From: an uncultured Prevotella sp.
Lineage (GTDB): Bacteria; Bacteroidota; Bacteroidia; Bacteroidales; Bacteroidaceae
DNA length: 39,994 bases
Reading direction: 5' to 3'
NCBI GenBank assembly: GCA_905236875.1
Contig: CAJOQT010000025.1
Location: 1-39,994, forward strand
This document shows, piece after piece, positions 32,669 to 39,913 of the stretch; within the stretch, counting starts at the first letter, position 1; every line of letters starts with the position of its first letter. The notes beneath the pieces are model-generated. The model was not told where the DNA came from. It ran no database searches and saw nothing but the letters and a program-made list of their open reading frames with translations. Position numbers and translations under genes: made by a program.

Positions 32669-33456
32669 AGCTCCAGTTTGAATTCTATTTCATGTTTCTT
32701 TTGGTAGCGGTTCCAGAAAGCTGCGCGTGCCTTCATGGCAATCATGACACTTTCCTTCTGATCAAAGCCGCGAAGACGGGCATATTCTTCCACCAGCAGC
32801 TGGATGAAGCGTTTGGGTCCCCATAGGCGGGAAAAACTCTTACAGCCATCTTCCATAGACACCGGTCCGAACTTCATGCGGTTAATGTCAACAACCGAGA
32901 ACTTATACGACATGGGTTCTTTCTGCCCTTGCTTTTCCGGCTGGTCAGAATAATCCCACAGGATATTCCCTGGTGAGAAGTCCCGATGAAGGATCTGCTG
33001 GTCGTGCATGTGGGCGGCAAAGTGCGCCAGGGCTATAGCCATAGGCTCATAGGCTTCCGGCGTGGCATCACCCATTTCATAGAGCTGATGGCGATAAGGA
33101 CATTGCAGACTGACGAAATAGCATTGTCCAAGCAGCCCCAGCGTATTACGTTCTTCGATATAAGCCACAGCCCGTGGGGTTTCAACGTCTTTTTCCAGCA
33201 ACCGGTCCGGATAGCTGAAGGCACGGCGTCCCTTGGCTACTCTTATCCCAGAAGAATAGATGATATTATTCAGAAAAGAAGGCTGGCGGAAACGCTTGAC
33301 ATTCAGTTCTGTACCGTCAGGAGCGGTAAAGCTCTTGATGAGGTTACGGCGTCCGCCATACAGATAGGTGCCGCTGGTTTCCATGATGTCCGGCAGCTGT
33401 TCGATATAGCTGCGCATAGACTCGAAAGTCGGTTTTATCTCTATTCTTCTTTTCAT
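32665..33456 (-). CDS. Kdo-kinase/WaaP-like lipopolysaccharide kinase
   Basis: This 263-residue protein has a eukaryotic-type kinase fold shortened at the N-terminus. The catalytic loop is 'ILHRDFSPGNILWD' (HRD, N), and the metal-binding Asp is in 'FSVVDINRMKF', replacing DFG. The N-lobe contains 'IKSFTAPDGTELNVKRFRQ' with a probable ATP-binding Lys. The pattern matches InaA/WaaP/KdkA-type kinases that phosphorylate LPS inner-core Kdo or heptose. Both ends overlap neighbours by 4 bp, tying it to the GT9 and acyltransferase genes in one LPS operon. Confidence 0.82.
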   Translation of the reverse strand: MKRRIEIKPTFESMRSYIEQLPDIMETSGTYLYGGRRNLIKSFTAPDGTELNVKRFRQPSFLNNIIYSSGIRVAKGRRAFSYPDRLLEKDVETPRAVAYIEERNTLGLLGQCYFVSLQCPYRHQLYEMGDATPEAYEPMAIALAHFAAHMHDQQILHRDFSPGNILWDYSDQPEKQGQKEPMSYKFSVVDINRMKFGPVSMEDGCKSFSRLWGPKRFIQLLVEEYARLRGFDQKESVMIAMKARAAFWNRYQKKHEIEFKLEL

Positions 33457-34403
33457 TCGTCAATGTCCTTCCGTAATATGGCCCTGCCATTAACCATGAT
33501 GTATTCGCGGTCAAAGTCAGCACGTGTTCGTTTCCATCGGTTGTGGGTCCACAGATAGAAGGCCGGCTGACGGCGTATTGTCTCCTCCAGCATCTGGAAG
33601 AAACGAATAGTAATCGCATTCTCATCCTCCTGGGCAGCATGTGCCGACAGCAGTCGGAATGTGCATATATATTTACCTCGGCAGGGGCGTTCCATATCCA
33701 CATAGAAGACGGCATCATCCATCTTCTTCATGATACGCTCCCCAGCCGTGAACACCGGTGCTTCCTGATTTAAGAAGGTGAGCCACAGGTGGATGTTATG
33801 CATGCGTGGAGACTGGTCGCTGATGTACCCGAACAGGTAGTTCTGCTTGTTCCGCTTGATGCTGACGAGATGTCGCAGGATATCCTGCTTGGGAACACAT
33901 GTCGCACCCTGTGACGAACGGATATCAATGAACAGCTGGTCGAAGGCTGCGTTATATAGCGGGTGATAGATGAGTCCGACGAAGGCCTCGGGATAACGAT
34001 GGAATGACAGCCCCGTAGCCGACAGCCACTCCCAGTTGCAGTAGTGACCGAGAATAGCGGCACAGTTCTGACCTTTGTCAAAGCAGTCCTGCAAGGCGTC
34101 AGTATTGCGGAACTCTATATGACGCAACATCTTCTCATTTGACATGCTCAGCATCTTGAATGTCTCGAAGATGTAGTCGCAGAACCAGTGGTAGAATTGT
34201 CTCTCCGTTTTACGCAACTCCTGTTCCTGCTTATCGGGGAACGATGCCGTCAGGTTCTTCCAAACTATCTTACGCCTGTATCTGACGACATGATACACTA
34301 AGAGATAGAAGCCGTCGGAGAGCAGGTAGAGCAGTCGGAACGGCAACAGCGACAGGCAATAGACGTAGCCGTAGAGCAGGTAATAACCGATTTTCTTCAT
34401 CAT
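33453..34403 (-). CDS. Lipid A-type lysophospholipid acyltransferase (LpxL/HtrB-like)
   Basis: This 316-residue inner-membrane-associated protein has an N-terminal hydrophobic helix and the acyltransferase H-x4-E motif H120-YCNW-E125 ('AILGHYCNWEW'). 'FVGLIYHPLYNAAFD' and 'RSSQGATCVPKQDILR' follow, as in LpxL/LpxM-type enzymes. It would add a secondary acyl chain to a lipid A precursor; acyl length unknown. Two Met codons abut. The first (34401-34403) gives a 4-bp ATGA overlap with the upstream transferase stop and is preferred. It overlaps the kinase gene by 4 bp. Confidence 0.88.
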   Translation of the reverse strand: MMKKIGYYLLYGYVYCLSLLPFRLLYLLSDGFYLLVYHVVRYRRKIVWKNLTASFPDKQEQELRKTERQFYHWFCDYIFETFKMLSMSNEKMLRHIEFRNTDALQDCFDKGQNCAAILGHYCNWEWLSATGLSFHRYPEAFVGLIYHPLYNAAFDQLFIDIRSSQGATCVPKQDILRHLVSIKRNKQNYLFGYISDQSPRMHNIHLWLTFLNQEAPVFTAGERIMKKMDDAVFYVDMERPCRGKYICTFRLLSAHAAQEDENAITIRFFQMLEETIRRQPAFYLWTHNRWKRTRADFDREYIMVNGRAILRKDIDE

Positions 34404-36208
34404 CGTTCTTTCAGGTCTTTGGTGGTTAGTTGCATAATGGCCTTATTCACGCTGACCAACCGCAGGCTGTCCGTACTACGGCACATGGTGAGCTTACGCG
34501 CATCGAAATCGTAGAGGATATAGCCCGTAGAGTCAATCATTAACTGGGCGTTGTTGTAGTTATGAACAGCTGTGGGATATGTATAAGAAGCAGAAAGCAC
34601 ATCACGGCTGAAAGTAAAGGCATCGTGACTGATTCGGAGCTGCCCAAGAAGTGTTGCCGCCAGATCGCTCTGATTGCAGATGGTGTCAATACGACGGGGT
34701 TCCTTGACCGCACCACCTATCCAGAGCAGGGGAATGTGGTTCCTCTCGACAGGCTTCGTCTGATTGATGTCACGATAGTTCAGGCCGTGGTCTGCCAGCA
34801 TGATAATCAGCAGGTCGTTCCAGACAGGCGTCTGTTTCAGGGGTTCTATGAAATTCTGAAGGCACTGGTCCAGATAGGCAAAGGCATTGAGCACCTCGTC
34901 GTCATACTTCCTGATGGGAACATCCCAAGGCTCATGGCTGCTCAGCGTGGAGAATCCCCAGAGGAAACGGCTGGTGTCAGAGGCCTCGGCTTTTCCCGTA
35001 AGGTGGTCAAAGAGCCGTTTGAAGGTGATGTCGTCACGTACGCCCCATGCACTTGTTTCCTGTTCTTCAGATGTGAAGTCATCCATGCTGTACAGATGCT
35101 CCCATCCCGTAGCAAGGAGATAGGAGCGCATATTGGTGAAGTTGATGTCGCCGCCATAGAGGAAAGACGTACTGTATCCTGCTGCTTGCAGGCTGCTGGC
35201 AATGCTGGGCAGGGAATTACTCTTCTGGGGCATCTTCATGACCGAGACCGAGGGGAAGGAGGGATAGCCGCTATAGGCACAGATGGTGCCTCGGTCAGTA
35301 CGCCAGGAATTGCCGTAACAGTTGGAAAAATAGATGCCCTCACTCTTCAGCTGCTGAAGGTATGGCATGGCTTTCTGCTGTTCCTCACCCGTGCTTTCCA
35401 TCAGGATGACGAGAATGTTGGGACGGGTTGTCTTCAGCAGCGTATCGTTGTCTATGCTTTCTGTTGTATAGACATTCGACGTCCACTTCTTGCACTCTTC
35501 TTCACTCATCACCTGATACTGTCCGATGTCTCCAAGGGTGTGACTCATCGAATAGAAGAAGTTAAAGATAGGATTCACAGCAGATTGGTTAAGAAACTGA
35601 TTCTGTGAGTAATATACCTGTCCTATGTTCGTCGTTGACTCTCCTGTTCCGCCACGAATACCGACGATGAAAACCGGGATGAAAAGAAGAAACAGAAGAA
35701 TAGAAAGAAAATGCGGACGTGGCGTAAAAGGCTTTCGGGAAGTGATGAAATGATACGGATAGAAGATAGCTGCCGAGATGACGACAAGCAATATGAATCT
35801 GACAACAAGATACCCCACGCTGACGCTGGCCATAGCCTCGTCAGGGCTGTCCAGATACTGCAGGCAGGAAGCGTCAAGCTTGAAGCCCCAGAAGGGATAG
35901 AGGCTGGCGTCTGCGACGAAAGCAAGGGCAAAGGCTATGGAAATCAACAGAAAATACCCCTGCAGGATTCTGATGATTACCTTGCCTTGCCACAAGTAAC
36001 TGACCAGGACGACCAGAAGAGGAAATATCAGTAAATAAAGAGCCGTAGAAAGGTCGAGGGAAAGACCGTGTACGCTCACATCCACGATGTCGCCGAAGGA
36101 ATAGGAGTAGTCGTGTCCGCAGGAAAGCATAAAGCCGACCTTGGCGATAATAAACACCATTACCGTCCAAAGAAATGTTTTCACCAGGAAGCCCAAACGC
36201 CCTTTCAT
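34400..36208 (-). CDS. LTA-synthase-type sulfatase-fold phosphotransferase
   Basis: This 602-residue protein has about five N-terminal membrane helices (to ~185) and a periplasmic sulfatase-fold domain. Catalytic residues are E271 ('LVILMESTGEE'), probable nucleophile T308 ('TDRGTICAYSGYPS'), 'DFTSEEQETSAWGVRDD' and the metal pair in 'IIMLADHGLNYRD'. The fold is shared by lipoteichoic acid synthases, phosphoglycerol transferases and phosphoethanolamine transferases. A Bacteroidetes LPS operon makes phosphoglycerol or phosphoethanolamine decoration of LPS or glycan more likely than LTA synthesis. It is the first gene of four with 4-bp overlaps, driven by the promoter at 36282-36313. Confidence 0.87.
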   Translation of the reverse strand: MKGRLGFLVKTFLWTVMVFIIAKVGFMLSCGHDYSYSFGDIVDVSVHGLSLDLSTALYLLIFPLLVVLVSYLWQGKVIIRILQGYFLLISIAFALAFVADASLYPFWGFKLDASCLQYLDSPDEAMASVSVGYLVVRFILLVVISAAIFYPYHFITSRKPFTPRPHFLSILLFLLFIPVFIVGIRGGTGESTTNIGQVYYSQNQFLNQSAVNPIFNFFYSMSHTLGDIGQYQVMSEEECKKWTSNVYTTESIDNDTLLKTTRPNILVILMESTGEEQQKAMPYLQQLKSEGIYFSNCYGNSWRTDRGTICAYSGYPSFPSVSVMKMPQKSNSLPSIASSLQAAGYSTSFLYGGDINFTNMRSYLLATGWEHLYSMDDFTSEEQETSAWGVRDDITFKRLFDHLTGKAEASDTSRFLWGFSTLSSHEPWDVPIRKYDDEVLNAFAYLDQCLQNFIEPLKQTPVWNDLLIIMLADHGLNYRDINQTKPVERNHIPLLWIGGAVKEPRRIDTICNQSDLAATLLGQLRISHDAFTFSRDVLSASYTYPTAVHNYNNAQLMIDSTGYILYDFDARKLTMCRSTDSLRLVSVNKAIMQLTTKDLKER

Positions 36209-36214
36209 CTTGTC

Positions 36215-36256
36215 ATTTTACTATTTCACTATTTGACGATTTACCATTTGACTATT
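36215..36256. repeat. Degenerate 8-bp tandem array in the leader of the LTA-synthase-like gene
   Basis: TACTATTT, CACTATTT, GACGATTT, ACCATTT, GACTATTT run at roughly 8-bp steps. It includes an expanded form of the motif seen at 2174-2188 and 15986-16000. It lies between the promoter and ATG, so it forms most of the mRNA leader. Confidence 0.55.
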
Positions 36257-36281
36257 TAAGTCACTTTCCTTTAAAATATTG

Positions 36282-36313
36282 CAAAATTACCAAGTTTTTC
36301 CCTAACCACCAAA
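36282..36313 (-). promoter_or_regulatory. Promoter of the LPS operon
   Basis: TTTG (complement of 36310-36313), a 20-bp spacer and TAATTTTG (complement of 36282-36289). The leader is about 67 nt. Confidence 0.65.
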
Positions 36314-36403
36314 TAAAAGGCGGATATTTTAATGTATGGCAAAAAAAACGGGGTATGATGCAAAAAAATAAGAGAAAGTGAACGATAGTTCAAAAAAAAT
36401 GTG

Positions 36404-36411
36404 TAAGTTTG
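36404..36411 (+). promoter_or_regulatory. -7 box of the ThiE-like gene
   Basis: TAAGTTTG lies 24 bp before the ATG at 36436. The -33 region is weak. Confidence 0.5.
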
Positions 36412-36435
36412 CACGTAGAAAAGAAAATACTGCGC

Positions 36436-37044
36436 ATGAAACTTATCGTCATGACCAAATCGACCTTCTTTGTGGAGGAAGATAAAATCATTTCCTCGCT
36501 CTTCGAGGAAGGGCTTGATAACCTGCATCTGTACAAGCCTGATTCAGAACCAATGTATTCAGAACGTCTGCTGACGCTGCTGCCGCAGGAGTTCTACAGT
36601 AAGATTACCGTACACGATCATTTCTACCTGAAAGAGGAATACAAGCTGCACGGCATTCACATCAATGACACTACGACAGAGGCTCCTGCCGGCTATAAGG
36701 GAAGGCTGAGCCGTACTTGCAGAAAGCTCGACGAGCTGAAGGATACCAAGAAGCGCTCGGACTATGTCTTCCTGCAAAACATCTTCGACAGCCAGACCAA
36801 TCCCAATGACACGCAGTCGTTTACCACCGAGGAGCTGAAGGCTGCCGCCAGACAGGGGCTGATAGACAAGAAGGTTTATGCCCTGGGAGGCATCAACATC
36901 GACAATATCCGCCTCGTAAAGGACCTGGGCTTTGGCGGAGTAGTGATATGCGGCGACCTGTGGAACCGTTTCGACATCCACCAGCAGACGGACTTCAAAG
37001 AACTGATAGCCCACTTCGAGAAGCTGAAGAAAGCGGCGGGATGA
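36436..37044 (+). CDS. ThiE/TenI-like protein, probably degenerate active site
   Basis: This 202-residue TIM-barrel protein aligns by pattern to thiamine phosphate synthases: 'LDNLHLYKPDSEP' (LHLR-type strand), 'ITVHDHFYLKEEYKLHGIHI', 'RLSRTCRKLDEL', 'DYVFLQNIFDSQTNP', 'KVYALGGINIDNI', 'GFGGVVICGDLW'. The phosphate-loop GGI remains. The expected 'GPxFxTxTK' stretch reads 'QNIFDSQTNPN', so key substrate residues appear changed. It may be a TenI-like or repurposed protein and not a working synthase. No other thiamine gene is nearby and no TPP riboswitch is seen. The frame is open 9 codons upstream; I chose 36436 from homology. Confidence 0.75.
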   Translation: MKLIVMTKSTFFVEEDKIISSLFEEGLDNLHLYKPDSEPMYSERLLTLLPQEFYSKITVHDHFYLKEEYKLHGIHINDTTTEAPAGYKGRLSRTCRKLDELKDTKKRSDYVFLQNIFDSQTNPNDTQSFTTEELKAAARQGLIDKKVYALGGINIDNIRLVKDLGFGGVVICGDLWNRFDIHQQTDFKELIAHFEKLKKAAG

Positions 37045-37115
37045 CGGGATGGATGGCCCTCTCTCCCCTGACAAATGATAATTGATAGAGCAACATACAT
37101 TTTCAATATAAAGCG

Positions 37116-38054
37116 ATGAGTCAAACAAACTCTTTCATGGTATTCTCGGGCACGGCCACGAGATACCTCGCAGAGAAAATCTGCCAAAGCCTTGGTTGTC
37201 CGTTAGGAAAACTGCAAATCACGAAGTTCTCTGACGGTGAGTTTTCCGTGAGTTATGAGGAATCTATCCGTGGGCGCGATGTGTTTCTGGTACAGAGCAC
37301 GTTTCCCAACAGCGACAACCTGATGGAACTGCTGCTGATGATTGACGCAGCCAAGCGTGCATCAGCCCGTAACATCAACGCAGTCATCCCCTACTTCGGA
37401 TGGGCACGACAGGACCGTAAGGACAAACCGCGTGTCAGCATCGGTGCCAAGCTGGTGGCCGACCTGTTGTCGGCAGCAGGCGTCAACCGCGTCATCACGA
37501 TGGACTTGCACGCCGACCAGATCCAGGGATTCTTCAATGTGCCGTTGGACCATCTCTACGCCTCAAACGTCATCCTGCCCTACCTGCAGAGCCTGAACAT
37601 TCCCGACCTTTGCATTGCATCGCCCGACGTAGGCGGTTCCAAGCGTGCCAACACCTACGCCAAGTACCTGGGATGTCCCCTCGTGCTCTGCAACAAGACC
37701 CGTGCACGCGCCAACGTCGTTGACTCCATGCAGATTATCGGTGACGTTGAAGGAAAGAATGTGGTCATCATCGACGACATGGTAGATACGGCAGGCACCA
37801 TCACCAAGGCCGCCGACATCATGAAGGCCGCAGGAGCCAAGACGGTACGGGCCTGTGCATCCCACTGTGTCATGAGCGGACCCGCCAGCGAGCGTGTACA
37901 GAACTCGGCACTTGAAGAGATTGTGTTCACAGACTCCATTCCCTACACCCAGCGCTGCTCTAAGGTCAAGCAGCTCTCTGTTGCCGACCTGTTCGCAGAG
38001 ACCATCCGTCTGGTCATCGAGAACAAGAGCATCAGCAACCAGTATCTGATATAA
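37116..38054 (+). CDS. prs: Ribose-phosphate pyrophosphokinase
   Basis: PRPP synthase makes 5-phosphoribosyl-1-pyrophosphate from ribose-5-phosphate and ATP, feeding purine, pyrimidine, His, Trp and NAD synthesis (the last used by nadC here). The 312-residue length is standard. Motifs are 'GKLQITKFSDGEFSVSYEES', 'VIPYFGWARQDRKDKPR' (ATP flexible loop), the signature 'VITMDLHADQIQGFF' and the PRPP loop 'VVIIDDMVDTAGTI'. It follows the ThiE-like gene by 71 bp without a clear promoter and is followed by a 10-bp tandem repeat. Confidence 0.96.
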   Translation: MSQTNSFMVFSGTATRYLAEKICQSLGCPLGKLQITKFSDGEFSVSYEESIRGRDVFLVQSTFPNSDNLMELLLMIDAAKRASARNINAVIPYFGWARQDRKDKPRVSIGAKLVADLLSAAGVNRVITMDLHADQIQGFFNVPLDHLYASNVILPYLQSLNIPDLCIASPDVGGSKRANTYAKYLGCPLVLCNKTRARANVVDSMQIIGDVEGKNVVIIDDMVDTAGTITKAADIMKAAGAKTVRACASHCVMSGPASERVQNSALEEIVFTDSIPYTQRCSKVKQLSVADLFAETIRLVIENKSISNQYLI

Positions 38055-38152
38055 TACTCCCCCTAACTCCTCTTAACTCCTCTTAACTCCCCCTAACTCC
38101 TCTTAACTCCCCCTAACTCCTCTTAACTCCCCCTAACTCCTCTTAACTCCCC
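38055..38152. repeat. 10-bp tandem repeat between prs and the thioredoxin-like gene
   Basis: Nine units run at exact 10-bp steps from 38061: CCCTAACTCC (A) and TCTTAACTCC (B) in the order A B B A B A B A B. It occupies nearly all of the 106-bp gap right up to the ATG at 38161. Such an array can change length by slippage. It also separates the genes without a visible promoter or terminator. Confidence 0.9.
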
Positions 38153-38160
38153 AAGAAAAA

Positions 38161-39255
38161 ATGAGAACAAAGACGATATTCACTACGGTGCTCTTAGGAG
38201 CTATGTTGGTAGGCTGCCAACAGAACAGCTATCGCATCGAAGGTAGCGGCGATGCCATCAAGGAAGGTGACACCCTCTTCCTGACAACCGACCTGACAGA
38301 ACTGACACCCACCGATACCATCATCGCCAAAGCCGGAAAGTTTGAATTAAGGGGCGAGACCGACTCCACGTTCTTCTGCCTGCTCTATTCCGCATCCGAC
38401 AACCATCTGGCAGTACCCTTTTTCGTAGAGCCGGGCACCATCAAGATGGACCTGCCTGCCGACGAAGAGAAGCGCCGCGTATCGGGCACCCAGTGTAATA
38501 CCGAATGGCAGATAGTCAACGACACGATGGCCGTGATGAGCAAGGAGATGAACCAGCTGGTCAGTCAGATGTATGGCGGTCAGTTGAACCTGGAGGAGCA
38601 GTCGAAGAAACAGGCACAGATGGAACGCCTGAACGAACGCTTCAAGGACTTCATCTACAAGACGGCAAAAAGAAACATCAGCAATGAGTTCGGCTATTTC
38701 ATCCTCACCTTCTACAACGAGGAAGTCATTCCTGCCGACCGCCGCAAGGAGCTGATCGACATGCTGCCAGCTGCCCTGAGCCAGCGTCCGAAGATCAAGG
38801 AGATAGCCAAGATGCTTGAGAACCTGCAAAGCACCGCCGAGGGAGCCCAGATCAGCGACTTCACTATGAGCGACATGGACGGCAAACAGGTCAGCCTGCT
38901 GGACGAGGTAAAGAAGAACAAGCTCACCGTCATCGACTTCTGGGCATCGTGGTGCGGCCCCTGCCGGCGCGCCATGCCCCAGGTAGTTACCCTCTACACT
39001 CAGTACCACGACAAGGGACTGGGCATCATTGGCATCTCGCTCGACAACGACAAGGAGGCCTGGCTTAATGCCGTCAAGGAACTGGGTATCACCTGGACGC
39101 AGCTCTCCGACCTGCAAGGCTGGGACAATGCCATCGCACAGGCCTTCAACATCCGAGCCATTCCCCACATGATGGTCATCGACCAGCAGGGCCGCATCGT
39201 CAGGAACGACATCAATGCCGGAGAATTAGAACAGTTCCTCGCCGCAGAGCTGTAG
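38161..39255 (+). CDS. Lipoprotein with DUF4369-type domain and TlpA-like thioredoxin domain
   Basis: This 364-residue protein has a lipobox (MLVGC, Cys 19). The N-terminal beta-rich DUF4369-type domain spans about 24-120 ('RIEGSGDAIKEGDTLFL'), and a helical linker runs to about 225. The thioredoxin-like domain carries C265-GP-C268 ('FWASWCGPCRRAMP') and the cis-Pro region 'FNIRAIPHMMVID'. It is probably a membrane-anchored periplasmic thiol-disulfide oxidoreductase, a family that is expanded in Bacteroidetes. Substrate unknown. It starts 9 bp after the tandem repeat, so expression may depend on the array. Confidence 0.88.
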   Translation: MRTKTIFTTVLLGAMLVGCQQNSYRIEGSGDAIKEGDTLFLTTDLTELTPTDTIIAKAGKFELRGETDSTFFCLLYSASDNHLAVPFFVEPGTIKMDLPADEEKRRVSGTQCNTEWQIVNDTMAVMSKEMNQLVSQMYGGQLNLEEQSKKQAQMERLNERFKDFIYKTAKRNISNEFGYFILTFYNEEVIPADRRKELIDMLPAALSQRPKIKEIAKMLENLQSTAEGAQISDFTMSDMDGKQVSLLDEVKKNKLTVIDFWASWCGPCRRAMPQVVTLYTQYHDKGLGIIGISLDNDKEAWLNAVKELGITWTQLSDLQGWDNAIAQAFNIRAIPHMMVIDQQGRIVRNDINAGELEQFLAAEL

Positions 39256-39358
39256 CTCCCCCCTTCAGCTTTCAACCCTCAAGTTTCGTCATTCTTCCAT
39301 CGCATGATGGCAGAACAAAGGTCTTACATTCAGAATCGTAGGAAGGTGCTTTGAATTA

Positions 39359-39571
39359 ACAAAACAACTTGTTTTGTGTTGCAAAACCTATGCTCTTGTT
39401 CAACCAAAGCATAGCTTTTGGTTGACAAAACAACTTGTTTTGTAACAGCGAAGTTAAAGGTAACCTCCGCAAAAGGTTGCACCTTGCATAGCAAACAGAT
39501 ATTTAAGCAATTAGAAAAGTCAGTATTTCGCCAAGGCCCCGTCACTCCGATTCATTCATTACACAACGGGG
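39359..39571. repeat. Dispersed structured repeat, copy B (complete left end)
   Basis: The 19-bp palindrome ACAAAACAACTTGTTTTGT appears at 39359-39377 and again at 39425-39443. Between them CTATGCT and AGCATAG form a stem around 39388-39415. The conserved core ends at CCAAGGCC (39538), with weaker similarity to copy A for another ~30 bp. A minus-strand frame is open across the core in both copies (46 of 57 residues identical), but it lacks a credible start. The flank 39256-39358 shows no gene or terminator. Confidence 0.75.
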
Positions 39572-39594
39572 TCTCCGCTGTGTTTCTTATATAT

Positions 39595-39786
39595 TTATTC
39601 ATGGTTTGCAGTCTCTGAATCTTTGTCAGTTTCACAAGGCTCGTCAGTCCACACAAGTCCAAAATGACTGAAAGCCATTCTTGCATATTTAAGCGTAGTG
39701 GGCCCCACGCCTTTTAGTTCGGGTAAAAATAAGGTAAAACATTTATGACGCATATTGACGCATATTGATGCATATTGACGCATCAT
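39595..39786 (-). CDS. Possible small protein, unrecognised
   Basis: This is a 63-codon frame. Its first ~15 residues come from the 10-bp tandem repeat. The rest ('FLPELKGVGPTTLKYARM', 'FSHFGLVWTDEP') has a helix-hairpin-helix-like 'LKGVGPTT' stretch and an acidic tail. It could be a remnant of a larger DNA-associated protein or a chance frame. No promoter is seen. The 39787-39869 stretch holds nothing I recognise. Confidence 0.25.
   Translation of the reverse strand: MMRQYASICVNMRHKCFTLFLPELKGVGPTTLKYARMAFSHFGLVWTDEPCETDKDSETANHE
39746..39784. repeat. 10-bp tandem repeat near the tRNA
   Basis: CATATTGACG (39751-39760), CATATTGATG, CATATTGACG (to 39780) run at exact 10-bp steps, with partial units on both sides. 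Confidence 0.8.
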
Positions 39787-39869
39787 TTTGTTAAGACCTC
39801 TATCCCCTATAAAGGGTTAAAACTTAACGCCTTACGAATGCACGAACGACTAAACAACTGATTATCAAC

Positions 39870-39905
39870 AAAAAGGAGAAGAAACCTTTTATCGGCTGCT
39901 TCTCC
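39870..39905 (-). terminator. Intrinsic terminator of the tRNA-Ser gene
   Basis: On the minus strand GGAGAAG (complement of 39899-39905), a 17-nt loop and CTTCTCC (complement of 39875-39881) are followed by TTTTT. It begins 9 bases after the tRNA 3' end. Confidence 0.75.
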
Positions 39906-39913
39906 AGTTTCAG

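Noticed and set aside
36370..36435. TPP riboswitch ahead of the ThiE-like gene
   Set aside because: No CTGAGA/ACCTGA-type core is present, and the predicted leader is only about 20 nt.
37045..37115. Separate promoter for prs (TACATTTT near 37096)
   Set aside because: It misses the final G of TAnnTTTG and has no TTTG at proper spacing. Cotranscription with the upstream gene is as likely.
38055..38152. CRISPR array
   Set aside because: Units are 10 bp with no spacers and there are no cas genes in the window.
38347..39168. 273-codon minus-strand frame opposite the thioredoxin-like lipoprotein
   Set aside because: The plus strand has lipobox, DUF4369 and CGPC motifs. The antisense translation has no recognisable features.
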